A DNA stretch of 5,989 bases from Methylomonas sp. (GTDB lineage: Bacteria; Pseudomonadota; Gammaproteobacteria; Methylococcales; Methylomonadaceae): assembly GCA_026989715.1 (NCBI GenBank), contig JALSIU010000038.1:1-5989 (forward strand), in the 5' to 3' direction. The stretch's first letter is position 1, and every line of letters begins with the position of its first letter. Both the position numbers and the translations under genes were made by a program. The notes beneath the pieces were generated by a model. The model did no database searches and had not been told where the DNA came from. It worked only from the letters and a program-made list of their open reading frames with translations. Shown piece by piece: positions 1 to 5,989 of this stretch.

Positions 1-978
1 CCACTCATCATGTGGCGTCATTTGGTATACCCATTTAACTTCACCGGTGTCAGCATCACGCGCCCATAAAGACATAGACCATTTGTTGTCACCAGGACGT
101 TGGACAGGATTCCATGTAGAGGGGTTACCTGACCCGTAATACACTAGGTTTAGATCTGGGTCATAAGAGTACCAGCCCCACGTTGTTCCACCACCGATTT
201 TCCATTGGTCGCCTTCCCAAGTAGCCGTTCCTGAGTTTTTGCCCAATTTGGTGACTTTTCCGTTTTCCCATGTGGTTGTTTTGCCTGGCTTGATTAGCGT
301 GTCGCCATCAGGTCCCATGCTGTAACCTTTCCATGCAAGCTCGCCGGTTTTGATGTCGTATGCCGCTAAGAAACCACGCACACCAAACTCACCACCCGCA
401 ATACCTGTTAGTACTTTGTCTTTAACAACTAAAGGTGCTTGTGTGTTGGTCATTCCTAATTTAGGATCACCGTTTTGCACACTCCAGATACGTTTACCTG
501 TTTTTGCATCTAATGCAGTTAACACGGTATCTGATTGTTGTAGGAAAATTTTGCCATCGCCGTATGCTAGACCACGGTTAACCGTGTCACAACACATAAC
601 AGGGATAGTTACGTCAGCATCCATAGTGGGTGTGTATTCCCAGATAACTGAACGTGTTGCTTGGTCTAATGCATAAACCGTATTAGGGAAAGGTGTGTGA
701 ATGTAGATGACATCACCAATAACAAGGGGGCCACCTTCGTGTCCACGTAATACACCTGTTGAAAAAGACCATGCCGGTTGCAGGTTTTTAACGTTTTTTG
801 CATTAATTTGATCTAATTTACTGTAACGTGTTGCTGAGTAGTTACCTAATGCTGTCGCCCAGTTAGCAGGGTTTTTGGTTAATTTCTCAACACCGCTATT
901 TGCAGATGAAATAACGGGCGTAGCAAGTAAAGCAGCTACCGATGATGCTAGCAGTAAGCTTTTTAATGGCTTCTTCAT
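1..978 (-). CDS. xoxF: XoxF-type lanthanide-dependent PQQ methanol dehydrogenase, N-terminal part (partial)
   Basis: Periplasmic quinoprotein that oxidises methanol with PQQ and a lanthanide, passing electrons to a c-type cytochrome (family knowledge). The window holds 326 codons from ATG at 978 and is open at the left edge; the family is usually about 600 residues. Residues 1-26 form a Sec signal peptide (basic MKKPLK, hydrophobic core, likely cleavage after ISSA). Seen next: the vicinal cysteines C129-C130 in VMCCDTVNRG, E197 in GGEFGVRG (expected metal ligand), GGTTWGW at 262-268, and N285 in GSGNPSTWN (expected metal ligand). The stretches GLAYGDGKIFLQQ, GSGNPSTWNP and WARDADTGEVKWVYQMTPHDEW fit XoxF better than calcium-dependent MxaF. 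The expected D-x-D pair lies directly beyond the edge, so the lanthanide aspartate cannot be seen. GGAGG lies 6 bases before the ATG and fixes the start. It is divergent from the antiporter gene. Confidence 0.95.
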   Translation of the reverse strand, partial: MKKPLKSLLLASSVAALLATPVISSANSGVEKLTKNPANWATALGNYSATRYSKLDQINAKNVKNLQPAWSFSTGVLRGHEGGPLVIGDVIYIHTPFPNTVYALDQATRSVIWEYTPTMDADVTIPVMCCDTVNRGLAYGDGKIFLQQSDTVLTALDAKTGKRIWSVQNGDPKLGMTNTQAPLVVKDKVLTGIAGGEFGVRGFLAAYDIKTGELAWKGYSMGPDGDTLIKPGKTTTWENGKVTKLGKNSGTATWEGDQWKIGGGTTWGWYSYDPDLNLVYYGSGNPSTWNPVQRPGDNKWSMSLWARDADTGEVKWVYQMTPHDEW

Positions 979-984
979 ATAATT

Positions 985-989
985 CCTCC
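985..989 (-). promoter_or_regulatory. Ribosome binding site of xoxF
   Basis: On the minus strand this reads GGAGG, with six bases before the ATG at 978-976. It is a strong Shine-Dalgarno match and supports this start codon, which is also the one that opens the signal peptide. Confidence 0.85.
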
Positions 990-998
990 AATAAGATT

Positions 999-1014
999 CT
1001 ATTTTAAAAAATAG
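999..1014 (-). promoter_or_regulatory. Small AT-rich hairpin in the xoxF leader
   Basis: CTATTTT at 999-1005 and AAAATAG at 1008-1014 are perfect inverted repeats around two bases; one more pair (998/1015) extends the stem. A two-base loop is too tight, so an RNA form would open the innermost pairs. It lies 9 bases upstream of the xoxF GGAGG, within the expected leader. It could affect translation or mRNA stability, but AT-rich DNA yields such repeats by chance. Confidence 0.3.
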
Positions 1015-1031
1015 ATCCGTGTTTATTGTTG

Positions 1032-1053
1032 TTAAGACTAATATTAGTTTTAA
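1032..1053. repeat. 22-base near-palindrome upstream of xoxF (possible operator)
   Basis: The core ACTAATATTAGT at 1037-1048 is a perfect 12-base palindrome. With one mismatched pair (1036/1049), symmetry continues through TTAA on both sides, giving 20 of 22 matching bases. It is 54 to 75 bases before the xoxF start codon. The size suits a dimeric regulator or a leader hairpin, and TAATAT inside it on the minus strand could also be an alternative -10. Function is inferred from symmetry and position only. Confidence 0.4.
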
Positions 1054-1120
1054 GCTTTAATTGAAATGAATGAACTTTTGATCCCGAGCTACGGGTCGTT
1101 CTAATCGTTTCAACATACTA

Positions 1121-1148
1121 AATTTAATGATTTTGAGGTAAAAGTCAA
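1121..1148 (-). promoter_or_regulatory. Candidate sigma70-like promoter of xoxF
   Basis: On the minus strand, TTGACT (1148-1143) serves as a -35 and TAAATT (1126-1121) as a -10, with a 16-base spacer. The -35 matches five of six consensus bases and the -10 four of six. Transcription would begin near 1114, leaving a leader of about 135 bases that holds the near-palindrome and small hairpin. The spacing is plausible but the -10 is weak, and another promoter closer to the gene cannot be excluded. Confidence 0.4.
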
Positions 1149-1156
1149 ATTTAACT

Positions 1157-1190
1157 GCCTGAAGCTGAATGATTGCATTTAGCTTCAGGC
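1157..1190. repeat. Long inverted repeat between the divergent promoters
   Basis: GCCTGAAGCT (1157-1166) and AGCTTCAGGC (1181-1190) are perfect 10-base inverted repeats. Symmetry continues inward through one G/T position (1167/1180) and four more pairs (1168-1171 with 1176-1179), giving a 15-pair stem with a four-base loop at 1172-1175. No T-tract follows on either strand, and both flanking genes point away, so it is not a convincing terminator. It sits 8 bases upstream of the candidate xoxF -35 and 20 bases upstream of the antiporter -35, as expected for a shared regulator site. A remnant of a small repeat element is an alternative. Confidence 0.6.
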
Positions 1191-1210
1191 GAGAAAAATA
1201 ATGTAAGTTA

Positions 1211-1240
1211 TTGGTAAAGCATAATTTTTTACGGCATAAT
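1211..1240 (+). promoter_or_regulatory. Candidate sigma70-like promoter of the antiporter-helicase operon
   Basis: TTGGTA (1211-1216) and CATAAT (1235-1240) are separated by 18 bases and resemble -35 and -10 elements; the -10 matches five of six consensus bases. Transcription would start near 1247, leaving about 50 bases of leader before the ATG at 1298. GCATAATTTT occurs twice (1219-1228 and 1234-1243), so the upstream copy may be a decoy or second -10. Confidence 0.45.
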
Positions 1241-1282
1241 TTTATTATGTTCTTTTTTGCAGTTCGCATAGCCATTCATTTT

Positions 1283-1288
1283 AAGGAG
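1283..1288 (+). promoter_or_regulatory. Ribosome binding site of the antiporter gene
   Basis: AAGGAG lies 9 bases before the ATG at 1298. It is a good Shine-Dalgarno match at a slightly long but acceptable distance, and it supports this start. Confidence 0.8.
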
Positions 1289-1297
1289 TAACGCTAA

Positions 1298-3742
1298 ATG
1301 TCATTGCCCGATATACTTTTAATTATGTCCGGGGTGTTGTTACTGGCAATGGTTTTGGCTAGTATTGGCCGTCATCTGCCCATTCCTTATACTGTTTTAT
1401 TGGTCTTATTAGGCTTGTCGGTTAATTTTTTTGCAAATGACATGCCTATTTTGGTTTTGCATCATTTTAGTCAATTTCATTTAACGCCGGAATTAGTGTT
1501 GTTTATTTTTTTGCCCGCGCTGATTTTTGAGTCTGCTTTATCACTTGATGCGCGTGCTTTGTTAAAAAACCTAGTGCCCATTCTGGTATTGGCGATTATT
1601 GGCATGTTGGTATCAGCTACTTTGGTCGGTATTGGTATGTGGTGGTCGATACAATTGCAGGTTGTTGTCGCCTTATTATTTGGTAGTTTGATTTCCGCAA
1701 CGGATCCTGTGGCCGTGATTGCATTATTTAAAGAGCTAGGCGTTACGAAACGTCTCAGTGTGTTGGTTGAAGGTGAGTCGTTGATGAATGATGCAACGGC
1801 TATTGTTTTATTTAATATCTTATTACTGCTCATCACAGAAAATCATTTTTCTTTAAGCAGTGGCGGGGAAGCCGTTGGCGAATTTGTTAAAGTCTTTTTC
1901 GGCGGAATACTGGTAGGTGTTGGCCTGGGCGTATTGATTGCCGAGCTATTAGTGCGTTTATATCATGGCAATCAAAGTATTCCCATGGTGTTTTCTTTGG
2001 TATTGGCTTATTTGAGTTTTATTATTGCCGAGCATGAATTACATGTTTCAGGTGTGATGGCTGTTTTGTCGGCGGCGATGACGTTAAATATCGTCGGTTT
2101 AAGTCGATTATCAAAACCTGCGATTGATACCATTCATACGACTTGGGAGTTTATGGTTTTAATTTGTAATTCATTATTATTTGTATTAATTGGTTTATCG
2201 GTAGATTTATTGGTATTGGCCAGTTTTTGGCAAGCTATTTTATGGGCAGTATTGGCTGTGTATATTGCCCGAGCTGTGAGTGTTTATGTGTTAATTCCTT
2301 TTACTACGCGTAGTTTTGCATTGGCTAATATCAGCTGGTCTGAGCGGCATATTATGTGGTGGGGAGGCTTAAAGGGTGGGCTGGCCATTGCCATCGTGAT
2401 GTCGGTTCCTGATAGTTTGCCGGAAAAAAAATTACTGGAAAGTTTAACTTTGGGGGTGGTACTGGTTTCTTTGTTGGTGAATGCTTCAACTATTCGTTGG
2501 TTGATGCACTTTTTGAAAATGGATTGCTTAACTCAAAGTGAGCAAGCAGAGTTGAAACAAACCATGCAACGAGTGAATCAATCAGTGGATAAAACCTTAC
2601 ATCGTTTTGCGACCTTACAGTTATTGGATTCTAACTTAGAGTCACAAGTTGAATCACGATTGCATCATACCCTTGATAGCCAAGAAATTGTTTTGTCTGA
2701 TGAGCAATTGATAAAGCAGGCGCATTTACAGGCTTTGCGTGCCGAAGCGGAAGAAATTGAGTATTTATATGAAATTGGTGTGGTGAATTATTATACTTTA
2801 GTCACCTTTAAAGATATTTTGCGCGTGGATCAGCAACACAGCATTGATTATTTGCATGCTATGGGGGTTGGTTGGTTGCAGCCCAATCCTTTGTTGGATT
2901 TTGAGCGTGTACTGATTCATAAATTGAGCGAAAAAAATTGGGCGCAAGGTTTATTGACGCAATATCAAACGCGCCGCTTTGCCAATAAAATATTACATGA
3001 TATCGCAGGCGTGCTCATGGCGCACAGAGGCTTAAAAGCACTGCAAAAAATGATTGATGATGGCCTTGATGCCGAATTAATTCAGCCGATTCAACAAATT
3101 TACCAGAAGCGTTTGCGGCGTAGGCAGAATAGATTGCATTACTTTAGTACGAATTATCCGTTATTTTATCGACAGTATGAAGCTTTCTTGTTTCAAAAAG
3201 TGGCCTTGCGCTACTCCTTGCAATTAGTACATAAAAGTCATGAGCAAGGCTTGATTAGTGCTAAAGTGTTGGCTGTTATCAGTAAAAAACTAACGCGTTC
3301 TTTGGAACAACTGACTTCTTTTAAGCTTTCTTTACGTATTGTTGGTCGGCATGACTGGATTAATAAAGTCCCTTTGTTTGCTGATTTACCGCCAGATTTA
3401 CTGCTTGATATGGCTCAGTATGCAAAGTATGTGAATTTTTTACCCGATGATATTATTTTTTATCAAGGGGATCGCAGTGACTCAGTGTATATACTAATGA
3501 GTGGCCAAGTAAAAGTGTTTATCAAAACGCAGACCGGTACAACAGAAATAGCCAGTCAAATTACTGAAGGTGACTTGATTGGTGTGCATGCTTTACTGGA
3601 CAATAGTACTCGCTCGGCTACCGTGATGGCTAAAACTTATGTTACATGTCTACGCTTAACGGCTAAAGATATTTTAAGGTTTGCTTTACAAAACCATGAG
3701 CTCAGTAAACGCCTACAACAAATAGAACCAATAGTGGAATAA
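1298..3742 (+). CDS. CPA1-type Na+(K+)/H+ antiporter with C-terminal cyclic-nucleotide-binding-like domain
   Basis: Inner-membrane antiporter expected to exchange Na+ or K+ for protons, for pH and cation homeostasis (family knowledge). Of 814 residues, about 5-405 form some 12-13 hydrophobic segments. Family motifs seen: FIFLPALIFESAL (69-81), ATDPVAV with D136, EGESLMNDA with the ion-binding-type pair N164-D165, and WWGGLKGG (354-361). Residues 410-680 are a soluble, mostly helical, charged region without a domain I recognise. Residues about 685-805 resemble a CAP/cNMP-binding beta-roll: PLFADLPPD, IIFYQGDRSDSVYIL, GQVKVF, then GDLIGVHALLDNSTRSATV. That cassette keeps R772 (phosphate contact in CRP) but has V763 where CRP has the ribose-binding Glu, so ligand binding is uncertain. 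The layout resembles plant SOS1 and is far longer than a bare NhaP-type transporter. The ATG follows AAGGAG; the helicase gene starts one base after the stop. Which cation is carried cannot be read from sequence. Confidence 0.9.
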   Translation: MSLPDILLIMSGVLLLAMVLASIGRHLPIPYTVLLVLLGLSVNFFANDMPILVLHHFSQFHLTPELVLFIFLPALIFESALSLDARALLKNLVPILVLAIIGMLVSATLVGIGMWWSIQLQVVVALLFGSLISATDPVAVIALFKELGVTKRLSVLVEGESLMNDATAIVLFNILLLLITENHFSLSSGGEAVGEFVKVFFGGILVGVGLGVLIAELLVRLYHGNQSIPMVFSLVLAYLSFIIAEHELHVSGVMAVLSAAMTLNIVGLSRLSKPAIDTIHTTWEFMVLICNSLLFVLIGLSVDLLVLASFWQAILWAVLAVYIARAVSVYVLIPFTTRSFALANISWSERHIMWWGGLKGGLAIAIVMSVPDSLPEKKLLESLTLGVVLVSLLVNASTIRWLMHFLKMDCLTQSEQAELKQTMQRVNQSVDKTLHRFATLQLLDSNLESQVESRLHHTLDSQEIVLSDEQLIKQAHLQALRAEAEEIEYLYEIGVVNYYTLVTFKDILRVDQQHSIDYLHAMGVGWLQPNPLLDFERVLIHKLSEKNWAQGLLTQYQTRRFANKILHDIAGVLMAHRGLKALQKMIDDGLDAELIQPIQQIYQKRLRRRQNRLHYFSTNYPLFYRQYEAFLFQKVALRYSLQLVHKSHEQGLISAKVLAVISKKLTRSLEQLTSFKLSLRIVGRHDWINKVPLFADLPPDLLLDMAQYAKYVNFLPDDIIFYQGDRSDSVYILMSGQVKVFIKTQTGTTEIASQITEGDLIGVHALLDNSTRSATVMAKTYVTCLRLTAKDILRFALQNHELSKRLQQIEPIVE

Positions 3743-3743
3743 A

Positions 3744-5666
3744 ATGGATAGCATTGAAAAAATACAGGATTTTTTTGCAAGTGATGGCCCTTTGGCAAAA
3801 ATTATTCCAGGGTATTTACCACGTGCCGCACAGGTGGAAATGGCAGAGGCAGTCGGTGAAAGTATTGCTAATAGAGAGCATGTGATTGTTGAAGCAGGGA
3901 CGGGAACAGGAAAAACATTTGCTTACTTGGTTCCGGCTATTTTATCCGGCAAAAAAGTCATCGTTTCAACGGGAACGAAAAACTTACAAGATCAGCTGTT
4001 TAATAAAGATGTTCCCTTAATTCGTCAGGCGATGACGGTTCCCTTTGCTGCCGCCTTATTAAAAGGACGTGCCAATTATCTTTGTACTTATCGTTTGCAA
4101 TTGGCCATTCACTCAAATTTAGGTTTTAGTCGCGAGGATGCGGCGGCGTTAGCAAAAATTAAAAAATGGTCAAAAAGCACTCGTAGTGGTGATATTGCAG
4201 ATATGCCGGAAATTATGGAAAACAATCCGATTTGGGCACAAGCGACTTCAACACGAGAAAACTGTTTAGGACAGGAGTGTCCGGAACATGCGGAATGTTT
4301 TTTAATGAAAGCACGTAAGAAAGCACAAGATGCACACTTAATTGTGGTTAATCACCACTTATTATGTGCAGATTGGTCGATTAGAGAAATCGGCTTTGGT
4401 GAATTATTGCCCAATGCGGATGTCGTGATTATTGATGAAGCGCATCAGCTAGCCGATACTGCCTCTAATTTTTTGGGCATGTCTTTAAGCTCCAAATTGA
4501 TTGCAGATTTAGCGAAAGATGCTTTATTGGAATATTACCAGGATGCGGCGGATATGCCGGATTTGCGGGTGGCGGCTGAAAATTTAGAGCATGAGGTTAA
4601 AGATGCACGTTTAGCCTTTGGTGTGGGCACGACTCGAGGAGACTGGAAAGAAATAGAGGCTAATCTTAAAATTATGGATAGTTTGCAACGCTTGCAAGAA
4701 CACCTATCGACCTTAGCCGATCAATTGGAATTAGCGGCGGTACGCACTAAAGGATTGGAGTCGTGTTTTAAGCGTGCTGAACAAATAGAGGAACAATTTA
4801 AAACCTTATTACAAGATAAAAGTGGTAAATGGATACGCTGGTATGAAACACATAAGCAATCATTTACCTTAAGCCTGACACCTTTGGATATTGCCTCCGA
4901 ATTTAGGCAATTTATGGCGCAACACAGTGCTTCTTGGGTGTTTACTTCAGCAACATTGAGTGTGGCGCATAAATTTGATCACTTTGCTAAAAGTTTAGGG
5001 ATGGGCAGTCCTAAAAGTTATAGTTGGGAAAGCCCTTTTGATTTTGCAAACCAGTCTTTGTTTTATCATCCAAAAGGTTTGCCGCAACCCAATGCCCCTG
5101 ATTTTGTGGATGAGATTGTGCAAGTGGCAATCCCCGTGATTAAAGCAAGTAAAGGGCGTACTTTCTTTTTATTTACCAGCCATCGAGCTTTACGTGCGGC
5201 GGCTAAAATATTAGAGCAAAAAATTGAATATCCTCTGTTAATACAGGGCGACCGACCTAAAGCTATTTTATTGGATGACTTTAAACAAAAAGGCAATGCG
5301 GTATTGCTAGGAACTTCTAGTTTTTGGGAAGGCGTAGATGTGCGTGGTGAGGCATTGTCCACAGTTATTATTGATAAATTGCCCTTTTCCTCGCCAGGGG
5401 ACCCTGTATTAAAGGCACGCATGGAAGCTATGGAGCGGCAAGGGCGGAAGCCCTTTGTCGAATACCAGCTACCCACTGCAGTGATTGCATTGCGGCAAGG
5501 GGTGGGGCGTTTAATCCGGGATGTGAATGATCGTGGTGTACTATTATTGTGTGACCCGCGATTATTAAAAAAATCTTATGGTCATATGTTTTTAAATAGT
5601 GTGCCGGCCATGCGCAGAACGCGAGATATTAAGGATGTCGAAGCTTTCTTTGCAGAGCATGGATGA
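3744..5666 (+). CDS. yoaA: YoaA/DinG-type ATP-dependent DNA helicase, iron-sulfur superfamily 2 (XPD-like)
   Basis: Cytosolic 5'-3' DNA helicase of the XPD/DinG group, acting in repair or replication restart; E. coli YoaA works with the clamp-loader subunit HolC (family knowledge). All 640 residues are present, close to E. coli YoaA and shorter than DinG. Seen in order: a Q-motif-like region near PGYLPRAAQ (22-30), Walker A GTGTGKT (52-58), STGTKNLQDQL (75-85), the iron-sulfur cysteines C114, C174, C179 and C185 (x4 and x5 spacing of the last three as in DinG), VNHHLL (202-207), the DEAH box (231-234), TSATL (401-405), GTSSFWEGVDVRGE (523-536) and QGVGRLIR (585-592). No motif is broken. The start is one base after the antiporter stop with only a weak GTGGA before it, suggesting cotranscription and translational coupling. 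Choosing YoaA over DinG rests on length and overall look, so the symbol is less certain than the family. Confidence 0.92.
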   Translation: MDSIEKIQDFFASDGPLAKIIPGYLPRAAQVEMAEAVGESIANREHVIVEAGTGTGKTFAYLVPAILSGKKVIVSTGTKNLQDQLFNKDVPLIRQAMTVPFAAALLKGRANYLCTYRLQLAIHSNLGFSREDAAALAKIKKWSKSTRSGDIADMPEIMENNPIWAQATSTRENCLGQECPEHAECFLMKARKKAQDAHLIVVNHHLLCADWSIREIGFGELLPNADVVIIDEAHQLADTASNFLGMSLSSKLIADLAKDALLEYYQDAADMPDLRVAAENLEHEVKDARLAFGVGTTRGDWKEIEANLKIMDSLQRLQEHLSTLADQLELAAVRTKGLESCFKRAEQIEEQFKTLLQDKSGKWIRWYETHKQSFTLSLTPLDIASEFRQFMAQHSASWVFTSATLSVAHKFDHFAKSLGMGSPKSYSWESPFDFANQSLFYHPKGLPQPNAPDFVDEIVQVAIPVIKASKGRTFFLFTSHRALRAAAKILEQKIEYPLLIQGDRPKAILLDDFKQKGNAVLLGTSSFWEGVDVRGEALSTVIIDKLPFSSPGDPVLKARMEAMERQGRKPFVEYQLPTAVIALRQGVGRLIRDVNDRGVLLLCDPRLLKKSYGHMFLNSVPAMRRTRDIKDVEAFFAEHG

Positions 5667-5693
5667 GTTTGATTGGTATTCTGTCTTGCTCTT

Positions 5694-5731
5694 TATAGGG
5701 TATTATTAAATGTCCCTATACTTTTCTCTTT
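5694..5731 (+). terminator. Candidate intrinsic terminator after the helicase gene
   Basis: TATAGGG (5694-5700) and CCCTATA (5714-5720) form a perfect 7-pair stem with a 13-base loop, followed by a T-rich run (CTTTTCTCTTT, 5721-5731). It starts 28 bases after the helicase stop, where the operon would be expected to end. The stem is AT-rich at its base and the T-run is broken by C, so termination may be partial and allow read-through into the next gene. Confidence 0.5.
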
Positions 5732-5757
5732 ATCTTGTTAAATAATAGTGTGATTTT

Positions 5758-5989
5758 ATGAAATACCTTAACCCTTTTACCGATTTCGGTTTTAAAAAGT
5801 TATTTGGTGATGAGTCCAATAAAGATATTTTAATGGATTTTTTAAATACCTTATTACAAGATGAGCAGTCATCCATCGTCAATTTAACCTTTATTAAAAA
5901 TGAGCAATTAGGCGACCAGGAACTGGATAGACGCGCCATTTTTGATTTGTATTGCGAAAATGAACAGGGCGAAAAGTTTATTGTGGAGT
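5758..5989 (+). CDS. PD-(D/E)XK nuclease-family protein (Rpn / transposase-like), N-terminal part (partial)
   Basis: The frame starts at ATG 5758 and runs open to the right edge: 77 codons plus one base. The beginning MKYLNPFTDFGFKKLFGDE and the later ELDRRAIFDLYCENEQG with KFIVE are characteristic of the large family annotated as 'Rpn family recombination-promoting nuclease' or 'PD-(D/E)XK nuclease family transposase'. D63 in AIFDLYC and E77 in IVE sit where the catalytic acidic residues are expected; the usual following Gln lies beyond the edge. Family members, typically around 250-330 residues, are DNA endonucleases linked to recombination, often multicopy and variably intact. No clear Shine-Dalgarno sequence precedes the ATG. 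I see no terminal repeats or target duplication in the window, so mobility is not shown, and whether the gene is complete cannot be judged. Confidence 0.8.
   Translation, partial: MKYLNPFTDFGFKKLFGDESNKDILMDFLNTLLQDEQSSIVNLTFIKNEQLGDQELDRRAIFDLYCENEQGEKFIVE

Larger units (their letters stand above)
979..1297. other. Divergent intergenic regulatory region, no gene
   Basis: These 319 bases separate the start codons of xoxF (minus) and the antiporter gene (plus). They are AT-rich and carry dyad symmetries, a candidate promoter for each side and two ribosome binding sites. The only sizeable open frame (1275-1057, minus, 72 codons) lacks a Shine-Dalgarno sequence and a recognisable product, so I do not call it. 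I see no tRNA or other structured RNA that I can name. Confidence 0.8.

Noticed and set aside
350..676. A 108-codon plus-strand open frame
   Set aside because: It lies opposite the well-supported xoxF coding sequence and its product resembles nothing; it is a shadow frame.
1..978. Calling the dehydrogenase MxaF
   Set aside because: The segments after the CC pair and around GSGNPSTWNP follow the XoxF pattern rather than that of MxaF.
1083..1095. CCCG-AGCTA-CGGG mini-hairpin in the intergenic region
   Set aside because: Only four pairs, with mismatches directly outside; this is expected by chance.
1157..1190. Reading the intergenic inverted repeat as a transcription terminator
   Set aside because: No T-tract follows on either strand and both neighbouring genes start, not end, on its flanks.
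1057..1275. A 72-codon minus-strand open frame in the intergenic region
   Set aside because: There is no Shine-Dalgarno sequence before its ATG, the composition is AT-rich, no family is recognisable, and it covers both candidate promoters and the dyad.
1477..1836. A 119-codon minus-strand open frame
   Set aside because: It lies opposite the conserved membrane core of the antiporter, including the D136 and N164-D165 motifs; it is a shadow frame.
5066..5476. A 136-codon minus-strand open frame
   Set aside because: It lies opposite the helicase C-terminal motifs, which are clearly the coding strand.
5730..5939. A 69-codon minus-strand open frame
   Set aside because: It is antisense to the recognisable nuclease-family N-terminus, which has the better family match.

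Overview
The window looks like chromosomal DNA from a gammaproteobacterial methanotroph or methylotroph of the Methylococcales type. This is inferred from an exported XoxF-type (lanthanide-dependent) PQQ methanol dehydrogenase, from a fairly AT-rich composition, and from a YoaA/DinG-type helicase close to the gammaproteobacterial YoaA length. No species is claimed.

Layout: (1) Bases 1-978, minus strand, carry the first 326 codons of xoxF, cut by the left edge just before the region where the conserved metal and catalytic aspartates are expected. (2) Bases 979-1297 are a divergent regulatory region with no convincing gene. It holds a candidate sigma70-like promoter for each direction, a long inverted repeat between the two promoters, and a near-palindrome and a small hairpin in the xoxF leader. 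(3) Bases 1298-3742, plus strand, encode an 814-residue CPA1-type cation/proton antiporter with a long cytosolic helical region and a C-terminal cyclic-nucleotide-binding-like domain. (4) Bases 3744-5666, plus strand, encode a complete YoaA/DinG-type iron-sulfur DNA helicase that starts one base after the antiporter stop, so the two are probably cotranscribed. (5) After a candidate terminator, bases 5758-5989 hold the start of a PD-(D/E)XK nuclease-family gene (Rpn/transposase-like), cut by the right edge.

The genes do not form one obvious pathway. Methanol oxidation in the periplasm (XoxF) feeds respiration. The antiporter would exchange Na+ or K+ for protons at the inner membrane, with its soluble domains as likely regulatory inputs. 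The helicase acts in DNA repair or replication restart. The nuclease-family gene is accessory and often found in mobile or multicopy families. No clearly new multi-gene system is visible. The points most worth a second look are the dyad between the divergent promoters, the altered nucleotide-binding cassette of the antiporter, and the tight pairing of antiporter and helicase.
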